This document shows, in pieces, positions 55,290 through 64,000 of a DNA stretch of 64,000 nt. This DNA is from Mastigamoeba balamuthi (Eukaryota > Evosea > Mastigamoebida > Mastigamoebidae). The notes beneath the pieces were generated by a model. That model saw only the letters and a list, made by a program, of their open reading frames with translations. It did no database searches and was not told the DNA's origin. The translations under genes were made by a program, and so were the position numbers. Numbering within the stretch: position 1 is the first letter of the stretch; each line of letters begins with the position of its first letter. The stretch spans positions 104,556 to 168,555 of the forward strand of contig CACRSC010000044.1 in the NCBI GenBank assembly GCA_902651635.1, given 5' to 3'.

Positions 55290-56409
55290 TCACAGGCCGA
55301 TGGCGCCGCGCGTGACGCTGAAGACCCTGGCGGCGTCGTAGCGGGGCTGCGCGCCGCCGAGGTACATGCGGGAGCACGTCATGGTGGCCTTCATGCCGAT
55401 GCCCTCCGCGAGGCCGCCCGCCATCGCGTTGCACTCGGGCGCCGCCACGCTGAGCCCCAGCGGCGACTGCTCGCAGCCCGCGCGGCGGACGACCTCGAGC
55501 AGCAGCGCCGCGGCGACGTCGGCGCTGTCGGCGTACATGGGAGCGACGCGCAGGCCGCGGACGGAGCTGCGCGCGACGGCGTAGCCGCAGACGGCGCCGC
55601 CCGGGGCGCAGGCGACGACGCACGTGTGGCCCGCGTGCAGCGCCCAGCCGCGGACGACGGCCGAGCGCTCCAGCGGCACCACCGCGGCGTCGTAGGCCAC
55701 GACGGCGCCAAAGTCGACGTCGCCTGCGGGCACCACGCGGACCCCCGCGGCCTGGCGCTGGCACTGCTGCTGCTGGGCGAGTGCGCGGGCTGCGTCGCAG
55801 CAGGGCAGCTCGTACAGCACGTCCTTGTGCGCGTACACGAACCCCACACGCTTGTACGTCTCGACCTCGGCGCTGTTGTTGCGTGGGCGTAGGGAGTTGT
55901 GAGGCGGGATCGCGATCCCCGTGGGGGGAGAGAGTGGGTGTGAGAGTGCCGCACGCGACCGCGGTGAGGCCGACGACGCAGCCCTTGGGCAGGCGCGACA
56001 CGGCGTAGTCCCACAGGCGCTTGCCGTAGCGCTGCCCTCGCGCAACCGGAAACACAACAACAGCACACAACAACAACAACAACGGGACCGGTGAGCTGCT
56101 GGCTGGGGCTGGGACGCGTGCCTTGCCCCTGGCGTCCGGGGTGACGATGTAGAAGCTGATCCAGGCAAAGTGCGCGGGGCTGGGGCTGCCCGCGAGGGGC
56201 CCGTACTGCGAGGCGAACATGCCGGCCACGTGGCGGCCCGAGAGGCAGCCCGCGTAGCAGCAGCGGCCCAGCAGACGGTGCAGCAGCGGCCCGTCGGACG
56301 GGCTCTGGTTCCAGCCCTCGTTGATGCCCCACTGCACCAGCGTGCAGACCTCTTGCTCGCTGGCAACGCGCGTCTCGTAGCCGTCGTCGGCGTGTTCCAT
56401 GGCAGCCAT
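55290..56409 (-). CDS. Two-domain GNAT acetyltransferase (YitH-like)
   Basis: The start Met (MAAMEHADDGYETRVASE) is followed by EVCTLVQWGINEGWNQSPSD, HVAGMFASQYG and FAWISFYIVTPDARGK, then after an intron YGKRLWDYAVSRL and, after another, VETYKRVGFVYAHKDVLYEL. This is a complete GNAT fold whose acetyl-CoA loop (RGKRYGKRL, the R/Q-x-x-G-x-G/A site) is created by splicing. A second, GNAT-like half follows (VVRGWALHAGHTCVVACAPG, CGYAVARSSVRGLRVAPMYA, ECNAMAGGLAEGIGMKATMT), as in YitH/HolE-like two-domain enzymes. The first intron seems to use a GC donor (AAG/GCACGC near 56120). Substrate unknown. Head-to-head with the UDP-sugar pyrophosphorylase gene. Confidence 0.75.
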
Positions 56410-56892
56410 GCCCTCGGGGGGTGAAGATACTGCGCAAATATCGCCCTGACGCAGAAGTGGGGGGTCACGGACCCCCCCCCTTCCCCCCGCAGCGGCTTTC
56501 AAGGAGCAGGACGAGGCGCCGAGACCCTTGCGAGGACCGCATCCGGGCGGCGACGAGCGCAGGGAAGGAGGGAGGAATACTGCCACATTTCTCATGAGCG
56601 GTTGGGTTTATTGCACACTAGACAGGAACACGAACACGGCCGAATGCACGGGCACCTTACGCTGGCACCCGGGGGGCAGCTCGGGCAGAAATGCGCCTCC
56701 CGCGGCCGGCACAGGGCGATTCGCGGCAGATAGATACTGCGTGGGTGGTGGACAGGACGTCCAGGAGAAGACAACACGTCATTATCATCTTTCTTCGCCG
56801 TTTCCTCGCCCCCAGAATCCGGGCAAAAAAATCCGCCATTACCAACCACAGCCACTTATTAATTAACCTTGCAAGCACCAAGCACGCCAAAC
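56410..56892. other. Bidirectional promoter region
   Basis: 483 bp between the divergent GNAT and UDP-sugar pyrophosphorylase genes. AT-rich patch TTATTAATTAAC at about 56856, just before the latter. No other signal recognised. Confidence 0.45.
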
Positions 56893-59390
56893 ATGTCGCT
56901 GCCCGCCACTCTCGAGGCCCACACGTCGATCCTCTCGCCCGAGGAGGTACGGACGCGAGCACCCCCTCTTCCATTTCCCCCTCGTTCTCCCTATTTTTTT
57001 CGCTCGGCCCCGCTCTGCTTGTTGTTGTGTTTTTTTCTATGTTTGTTTTGTTCTGAAACTCACCCGTGCGATTCGATGTGTGTGTGCGTCTGCCGTGCTG
57101 CCGTCGGTGCCCGCGCAGATGGCGCTGGCGAGGGCCCTTGTCGAGGACCGCCAGTCACACCTGTTCGCCGGGTGGGAGGCGCCCGGGACCAACGACGCTG
57201 CCAAGCACGCGATGCTGGCGCAGGCGCGCGCGCTCGACGCGAGCTACCCGGGCGGCCTGCGCGGCTACACGTCCAACGCGCGCGCCCTGCTCGAGTCCTC
57301 GCGCGCCGGCAAGAACCCCTTCGAGGGCTTCGTCCCGGGCGTCCCGCGTGGCGAGCAGCTCGCCTACGGCTCGGAGCAGTTCGTCTCCTACGAGAAGATC
57401 GTACGCTCCGCCAACAAGGCCCAGTGCCCCCCTCATCTGCTGGGGGAGCCCCCTCCAAGCCCACCTCCGCCCCACCTCCTTCCCCGGGGCGCAGTGTTTT
57501 GTTTTCGCTGCGCACTGTTGAGCGGTTTTCGTCGTTTGCCTGCGTGGGATGCAGGCATTTCCTGAGCCTAGGGAAAAAGCAGCCGATGTCATCGTTCACA
57601 GTTTCACAGTGCAACAACGCCCGCCACCCAACACTGACCGAAATGCGCACGCGGACGGGCGCAGGGGCTGCCCGAGGTCAGCGACAGCGCGTTTGTGCTC
57701 GTGGCCGGGGGCCTCGGGGAGCGGCTGGGGTACAGCGGGATCAAGGTGGCGCTGACGTCGGAGTCGTGCACGGGGTCGTGCTTCCTGCGGCAGTACATCG
57801 AGAGCATCCTGCAGCTCTCGCGCGCCTCCAACGCGGCCGCCGGGCGCGCGGCCTCGGGGCGCACGGCCGAGCTCGCGATCATGACGAGCGGCGACACGCA
57901 CGAGCGCACCGTCAGGCTGCTCGAGGAGCACAACTACTTCGGCATGCCGCGCAGCAGCCTCACGATCATCCGCCAGGAGAAGGTCCCCTGCCGTGCGTCA
58001 TAGATCTTTCTCTTTTGCACCAGCCGAAATCTGCTTTAATGGTGTGTCGATAATTCTCGATTGGCGCGCGGGAGAAGGAGCCCCGAATTCAATCAAATTC
58101 AAATTGCTGAAATGGCGGGGGCACAGTGATGGATAACGACGCGAAGCTGGCGCTGGAGCCCGGGAATCCCTACGAGCTGCAGACCAAGCCGCACGGGCAC
58201 GGCGACGTGCACGCGCTGCTGCTCAAGTCGGGGCTGCTGGACAAGTGGCTCAAGGACGGCCGCCGCTGGGTCCTGCTCTTCCAGGACACCAACTCGCTCT
58301 TCTTCAAGGCCGTCGCCAGCGCCCTCGGCGTCAGCAAGTCCCAGAACTACGAGGTCAACTCGCTCGCCGTCCCGCGCAAGGTAAACCCCCCGGCAATTCG
58401 CTCAATTTGCAATTCAATTGACAATATCCCGCGTGATTTTGCCCTGTGAAAAAACAGGCCAAGGAGGCCATCGGCGCCATCTGCGAGCTGGTGAACAAGG
58501 CGCAGGGCACGCGCATCACGGTCAACGTCGAGTACAACCAGCTGGACCCTCTGCTGCGGGCGACGACGAGCCCGCAGGGCGACGCGCCGGACCCGGCGAC
58601 GGGCAACAGCCCGTACCCCGGGAACATCAACGAGATTGTGCTGGCGCTGGAGCCCTACGCCCAGACGCTGCGCAAGACGCTGGGCCTGACGCCCGAGTTT
58701 GTCAACCCCAAGTACGCCGACAGCACGCGCACCGCGTTCCTGTCGACGGCGCGCCTCGAGTGCATGATGCAGGACTACCCGCGCTCGCTGGGCCCCGACG
58801 CCCGCGTGGGCTTCACGGTCCTCGACACGTGGGTCGCGTTCAGCCCCGTCAAGAACAACCCCAAGGACGCCGCGGCCAAGGCCAAGGCGGGCCAGCCCCC
58901 CGCGAGCGCCGCCTCGGGCGAGCTCGACCAGTACGCGGCCAACTCGCGCATCCTGCGCATGGCCGGCGCCAACGTGGCCGCGCCCGCGGGCGTGACGTAC
59001 AACGGCGTGCCGCTGGAGCTCTGGCCGCGCGTGGTGCTGTCGACGGCGTTCGCGCCGTCGTTCGACCAGCTGCGCGGGAAGGTGGGCAGCGGCGTCGAGG
59101 TGTCGCAGCGGTCGGTGCTCATTGTCGAGGGCGCCGACGTGAGGATCAAGTCGCTCAAGCTCGACGGCACGCTGGTCATCCGCGCGTCGGGCGACGCGAC
59201 GGTGGTCGTCGACGGGCTGGAGGTGAGGAACAAGGGGTGGAGGTTCGAGCCCGTCAGCTGGGAGGACAAGAGCCTGCCCGAGGACACGCGTGTGCGCGGC
59301 TTCAGGGTCGTCAAGGACGAGACGGCCACGCTCGAGTTCACCAAGCCCGGCATGTACGTGGTCGACGCCCACGGCACGCACACCAAGTGA
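56893..59390 (+). CDS. USP: UDP-sugar pyrophosphorylase
   Basis: Cytosolic enzyme making UDP-sugars from UTP and various sugar-1-phosphates. Exons 56893-56946, 57119-57400, 57665-57992, 58127-58380, about 58459-59390 keep frame. Motifs: [19 protein letters not shown] (nucleotide-binding loop, USP form), [77 protein letters not shown] joined to [11 protein letters not shown], and [12 protein letters not shown]. The C-terminal domain is beta-helical ([18 protein letters not shown]). These match plant and kinetoplastid USP rather than UGP1-type UGPase. The protein looks complete. Introns contain repeated CAATT/AATTCAATT stretches. Confidence 0.9.
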
Positions 59391-60026
59391 GGAGGGGGCG
59401 CGTCGCCGCCGAGCGGCATGAGCAGCTCAGCTCAACTCGCACGCAACGGGTTGTGAATGAACGATACTGTTTGACTAGCGGTGCCCGCAATCTCTGTCTG
59501 TAAATTGGCCAAGTGGCATTGCGCGGCTGTCTCGACGCCTGCCGTGAGGATCACCAAAAGCAGAAGGAGGCCGGTGCCCAATTCCTGTTGTAGAGACGGC
59601 AGGGAGGCGATGGTCTCTACGGTTCTTGACCTGTGGCTTCCGCACGAGCTGACATGGGCAAGTATGCCACACGCCATGATGCCAGCGGTGACACTGCAGC
59701 TGTTTCTGCTGCTCCGGTGTTGATCTTCTTTCTGTATCACCCAGGCCCTACAGAAAGTGCTGGTGCTGCCCTGGAGGAGCAGCAGCAGCTGTTACGACTT
59801 TGAACTGTTGCAAACAGAGAGCAGGCAGATTATTGTAGACCGTCAGGAGGACTCTTCATGCCTAAATGAACAGTTCAATCTGCCGGCACAGGCAGGTATT
59901 CATGAATAAGGGAGAAATGAGGTTGTTGTCGGAAAACGAGTTGTCATGATCCGCCTCACCCGTTCTTCTGTGAAGATTTTTTGCGGTGTGCTCAAATATC
60001 TTGTTGTCGCCATAGCCCACGGCGCC
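59391..60026. other. Intergenic
   Basis: Downstream of UDP-sugar pyrophosphorylase and upstream of the duplicated-domain gene. AT-richer; nothing recognised. Confidence 0.4.
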
Positions 60027-61339
60027 ATGGCGCAGCAGCTGCCGGGGTTCGTGCACGCGCTCATGGCCCAGGCCGGCGTCCAGCCCTTCCCCCAAGTCCT
60101 GCCCCAGGCCATCCCCGCCCAGCCCCCCGCCGCCCCTGCGCAGAACAGCATCTCCTCCATCATCGCACGTCACCGCCTCCCTCATCGTCTCTCCCGTCGT
60201 TTCCGGTCGCCTCTTTGCCGCTTTCGCTCGTCTCTTCCACGGTTTCGCGCTGTCCCGCCGCGTCGCTCACGCCGCCTCGTCTCTGCACTGGCGCCCGCGA
60301 GCAGAAGAACCTGCAGGAGCGGCAGATGGTGTACTGCGAGCGGGCGGAGCTGAGGCCCGGGGACATTGTGCGCTGGAAGCAGCACATGTGGAACAGGCGC
60401 TACCCGGCCCGCGACGACGTGGCCGTCGTCACGCGCGTCTACGCCAGCGCCGTCTACGACGTCGAGCGCCAGGACACGTCGTCGCCGCTCTACTACGAGC
60501 CGCTCGACGTGGCGCTGGGCGTCTTCGACAACGAGGGCGATTTCGTCGAGTTCCACTACGACTCGCGCCGGTTCACGCACGCCGAGGCCGACAGCGCGGC
60601 GCCGAGGCTCGTGCAGCGCCTGACAGAGTGCTACGCGCGGCTCACCGAGGGCCAGCGCCCGGGCGACAAGTACGACGAGGCCGCCGACCTGCACCCCGGC
60701 GACTACGTCATGTGGAAGGCACGCCCTGCCCCTCCCCCGCTCTCAGCGACCCCCCAGCTCTGTCCCCCTTGCTGCGTCGTGGCACACAGCGTCTGCGCGG
60801 CGATTTGGAGCAATTGATCTCTCTTTGGAATGTGTAATTCCTGCGGGCTACGGGAGAGAGCTCTCGTGGCGTTGGCTGACTGACTCCTCGGAGCATTGGG
60901 AGCAATTCGTCTCTCTCCTTTTGCTCGCGGCCCTGTGGGGCCACGGGTGAGAGCTGTGCCGTCGTAGCGATCGATGGCTGACACTGGGAGCTGAACTGAT
61001 CTCTTTGTGGGTTGTTTGCTCACGGGCCTTGGCTCTGCGCCGTGCAGCCCGGGCTGAAGAACAAGAAGAGGCCGGCAGCGAACCAGGCGGGCGTTGTGGT
61101 GGGCGTGCTCCCGCACCCCATCTACGACCAGAAGAAGAGCAGCGGCTCGCAGTACTTCATGGAGCCCCTCGACATCAAGATCGGCATGCTCGACGACGAC
61201 GGCGAGTTCATCGTGTATGCCCCCCCCTCTCCGCTCTCTCCTCCCCCCCCCCCGCTGATATCCGCCTGACGGCTCTCTCTCCTCCGCGTCTTGCAGTTTT
61301 CACTACGACTCGCGCAGGTTCCAGGTCGTGCCGACGTGA
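60027..61339 (+). CDS. Protein with two PGD-W / FHYDSRRF repeat domains
   Basis: Exon 1 (from 60027, MAQQLPGFVHALMAQAG) is short and Pro/Ala-rich. After an intron (about 60167-60303) comes a helical lead (NLQERQMVYCERAE) and repeat 1: LRPGDIVRWKQHMWNRRYP, PLYYEPLDVALGVFDNEGDF, VEFHYDSRRF. Repeat 2 is split by introns at about 60717-61046 and 61215-61295: LHPGDYVMWK, PGLKNKKRPAANQAGVVVGV, SQYFMEPLDIKIGMLDDDGE, FHYDSRRFQVVPT-stop. The two units align over their whole length and suggest a small beta-barrel (SH3-like) domain. I recall similar PGL-N-PLDI-FHYDSRRFE domains in unannotated bacterial proteins. Function unknown. Confidence 0.7.
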
Positions 61340-61865
61340 TGATACCCTCCAGTGCCCTCGTCAGCCGCGAGCAAACAATCGGCAATTGTCTCTGTATCTC
61401 TTTTAGCAAATACCGTGCGCTTGCTCCCAAGCTGTGCCCAACCGTCCGTCTCTCCTGGCGAGCAATCGCTCAAAGACAGCGCGCGCCCGGGGTGAAGCCC
61501 CCACACGATTTCGTTCGTTTGAAACCGCTTCAGCTTCTCCCAGCAACTTCTGCCCCATAATATCTGGGTGTGGGGCCCCAATCTGCACGATCTGCTGCGT
61601 GACTTCTGGTTTTCGGATGGGCGTTATAGTCAGAGGAGTGATGCTACCCACCTTATGAGACGGGCGACTACAACCGTGTGCCTCTCAAGTATTCGTACTG
61701 TCTGACCTCTCTGTTTGATCCCCTCCGGACCACCGGAGGTACAACCGCCGGTTTCGCCATTTTTCTCCCCGGGCTTCGGGTTTCGGGTTTATTTTCGTGC
61801 AGTGCACTTTTTTTTTCTTATTTTTCAAACCCGGTAGCTGTTGCTGGCGTGCGCACCCACCGCGA
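61340..61865. other. Intergenic
   Basis: AT-richer spacer with a T run at about 61808-61827. No gene recognised. Confidence 0.4.
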
Positions 61866-63881
61866 ATGACAGAGCAGCGTCTCAAGCACGTGGCCGTTCT
61901 CGAAGTAAACCGCACGTGTCGCACCGCAGCGCTCCCTCCCCACGCCCACCGGACCGCCCAGCGCTGACGCACCGGGCCGCAGTGCACAAGGGGACGCAGC
62001 TGGCGCCCAAGGACCTCACCGGCTTCGTGAGCCCCAGCCCCGTCCTCGCACGCAAAACTGAACCCCGGATCCCCAACCTCTAACGGGCGCCCCCGCACCG
62101 CCAGTCCGACCCCTACGCCTACGTGGCCTTCGCCAACGAGGAGTTCCGCAGCCGCAAGGTCAAGCGCACACTGAACCCCGTCTGGAACGAGTCCTTCCGC
62201 TTGTGCGTACCGTACCGCCCCAGAGCCCGCTCGCACCGAACCGCGGACCGACGGCGCGCGCGTGGGGGGAGGGCAGCCTCGTGCACGAGCTGGCGGCGGA
62301 CTACACGGTGCGGTTCGAGGTGTGGGACTGGGACAAGACGACCGACGACGACTACATGGGCAGCACCGAGGTGTCGATATGGCCGCTCTGGGACGGCTGC
62401 GTGCACGAGTACGAGCTGGGGCTCGCGGCGACGCTCGAGGGCCACAGGCGCGAGAAGGTCAGCGGCAGGCTGAGCGTCGCCATGCGCCTCGTGCTGCGGC
62501 CCGAGGCCGAGCAGCTGTTCTGGGGCCAGCTCGTCCCCGAGCGCTTCGACGCTGACCGCAGCGGCTTCCTCAGCCGCATCGAGATGATCGGCCTCGCCGA
62601 GGGCCTCGGGGCCCACCTCACGTCCTGCCAGCTCGACGACATCGTCCGTCCCCCTCGTCCCCTCGGCCCTCTGGGCGCTCTGCTCACCGCGCTGGCCCCG
62701 CAGTTTGGGGAGATGGACAGCGATGGCAACGGCAAGGTCAGCTTCGCGGAGCTCCTCGAGTGGGCGTCGGCCGACGACAACGGCGACCGCCTGCTGGCCC
62801 ACCCGGACGTCATCTGGAGAGTCGGTGCGCCTCAGCCTCCCGCTGGCTCCGCTGCGGCCCCCTGACGCGCTGGGATGCAGTGCAGGACCCGAAGAGGATG
62901 TCGCAGGCGCCCTTCACGACCCTGCAGCCCAACAGCACCCGTGCGCACTGCTGCCCCCGCCTCGGCCAGCGGCTGACCGCCCGGGGTCCAGTCATACCGG
63001 GGACCAACTACACGTCGGTGCCCGTGGGCGACCCCAGCGAGCTGCAGCCGGCCGACTGGGTCCGCGTGCTGCACTCGAACTACGCGCACCACTTTGTGGT
63101 GATGCACAACGGGTCCGTCATCCACTTTGACGGGTCGCCCAGCNACGCGCACCACTTTGTGGTGATGCACAACGGGTCCGTCATCCACTTTGACGGGTCG
63201 CCCAGCGAGGCGTTCGCCTGCCTGTGGAAGGACGGCGTGGGCCGCACCATCTCCTCGGCGCTCAAGGGCACCGTGCTGGCGGGCCGCGTCAAGGTCGGCC
63301 GCGTGTCGCGGATCTTCGCGGGGGCGGCCGAGAGCTCGACGCCGCTCGAGCGCGTCTTGGTGCCCGAGGGACCCGGCAGGCGCACGAACGAGGAGGTGCT
63401 CGAGCTGGCGCGCATGCTGCTCGACGAGGAGACCTCGGCCGTCGTCGACGCGGCGCAGGCGGCGGGCGTCATGGCCGTGACGACGTACAACGTCTTCACG
63501 TCCAACTGCGAGAGCCTGGCCTGCTGGCTCAAGACGGGCGAGTGGCGCAGCGCGCAGGTCGACGAGGTGCTGCGCAAGCTCGTCTCCAAGTTCGGCGTCA
63601 AGAAGGAGACGACCGAGAAGATCCTGCTCAACGTCAAGAAGGCCATCGACAGGGACAAGAGCTGCCGGATGGTCGCCGCGGCCACGCGCCGCCTGGCCAC
63701 GTCGGCCCTCTGCGCCACGCCCGAGCTGCAGCGGCAGAAGAAGGGCGCCAAGTCGCCCAGGCAGTCGCCGTCGCCCGCCACGAGCCCCCGAACCGACGAC
63801 GCGGCCGAGAGCAAGGCAGCCGAGGCGCCGCGCGACGCGCCCCAGGTGGCAGTGCCCGAGCTCGAGCGGTACCACATCTGA
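61866..63881 (+). CDS. C2 / EF-hand / LRAT-domain fusion protein
   Basis: A proposed first exon MTEQRLKHVAVLE is followed by QLAPKDLTGF and, after an intron ending CGCCAG at about 62103, SDPYAYVAFANEEFRSRKVK, TLNPVWNESFRL, FEVWDWDKTTDDDYMG: a C2 domain with its Ca2+-binding aspartates. Two EF-hands follow: DADRSGFLSRIE and DSDGNGKVSFAE (both canonical). After introns near 62823-62880 and 62940-62990, an LRAT/NlpC-like thiol acyltransferase domain: ADWVRVLHSNYAHHFVVMHN, VIHFDGSPS, and TSNCESLACWLKTGEW (His and Cys of the family; usually NCEHF). A Ser/Pro-rich tail ends LERYHI. C2-EF-hand order recalls plant phosphatidylserine decarboxylases, but the enzyme part here is LRAT-type, suggesting Ca2+-dependent membrane acyl transfer. 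First-exon splice is uncertain. Confidence 0.75.
63082..63206. repeat. Assembly artefact: 62-bp perfect duplication around one N
   Basis: 63082-63143 and 63145-63206 are identical, joined by N at 63144. The duplication keeps frame (63 nt) but repeats the catalytic His segment of the LRAT domain, which is best explained as an unmerged contig overlap. Confidence 0.9.
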
Positions 63882-63948
63882 GGGCCCTGCCTGCCGCCCC
63901 TGAGGGCCTGAGAGAAACCAAAACGTTCGTAACACAGAGTGTTTATTG

Positions 63949-64000
63949 CCCGCCGCCTGCAGCGCTCCCGCTGTCGCCGAGGAGGCACCGTCCTAGTAAT
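63949..64000 (-). CDS. Possible 3' end of a minus-strand gene
   Basis: On the minus strand an open frame entering from the right edge ends at a TAA (63951-63949) within CAATAAACAC, which also resembles a poly(A) signal. Only about 17 codons (LLGRCLLGDSGS) are visible; product unknown. Confidence 0.25.

Noticed and set aside
1-64000. tRNA, rRNA, CRISPR arrays and bacterial-type operons
   Set aside because: No tRNA-like T-arm consensus, no rRNA cores, no regularly spaced repeats and no ribosome-binding-site-led gene strings were found; the genes are intron-containing and eukaryotic.

Overview
The window is nuclear DNA from a unicellular eukaryote. Most of it is GC-rich with compact genes cut by many short spliceosomal introns (about 37-300 nt, mostly GT-AG, a few apparently GC-AG). 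An actin-bundling protein of the ABP34 type, a two-pore channel, UDP-sugar pyrophosphorylase, MAD1, an RPEL protein and Crinkler-RHS-type NTPases together suggest a free-living or commensal amoeba (Amoebozoa-like). That taxonomic guess is an inference only. No bacterial operons, rRNA, tRNA or CRISPR arrays were seen.

Layout. 1-3149: 3' part of a two-pore cation channel. 3598-29565: an accessory cluster built from repeated blocks. It holds at least seven copies (A to G) of a secreted, probably GPI-anchored, Cys-rich surface protein family that I do not recognise. Copies A, E, F and G look intact and B, C and D are relics. Interleaved are two intact genes and one scrambled fragment of a second unrecognised family whose N-terminus is a 12-residue tandem repeat, each unit carrying a SUMO-acceptor-like site. 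The cluster also holds a 2.69-kb AT-rich DNA element with 5-bp target duplications, a MITE, a captured gene fragment, and a helical-repeat ORF bracketed by long inverted repeats.

30059-41352: ordinary host genes. These are a membrane-anchored YtcJ-type amidohydrolase, an acyltransferase-3/SGNH protein, a GDE-type glycerophosphodiesterase (with a 576-N gap), an RPEL actin-binding protein and an ABP34-type Ca2+-regulated actin-bundling protein.

41574-52756: an AT-richer island of selfish or conflict-type genes. It has an intact Crinkler-RHS-type NTPase with tiny introns, an MFS transporter pseudogene, a Ty3/gypsy fossil, a second broken Crinkler-type gene with a gap, and a piggyBac-like transposase carrying two SAP-like domains.

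52831-64000: ordinary host genes again. These are MAD1, a two-domain GNAT acetyltransferase, UDP-sugar pyrophosphorylase, a protein with a duplicated FHYDSRRF-type domain, and a C2/EF-hand/LRAT fusion.

The best candidate for an undescribed system is the 3.6-29.6 kb cluster. It couples a diversifying surface-protein family with small SUMO-site nuclear-type proteins, and carries many signs of duplication, inversion and transposon invasion.
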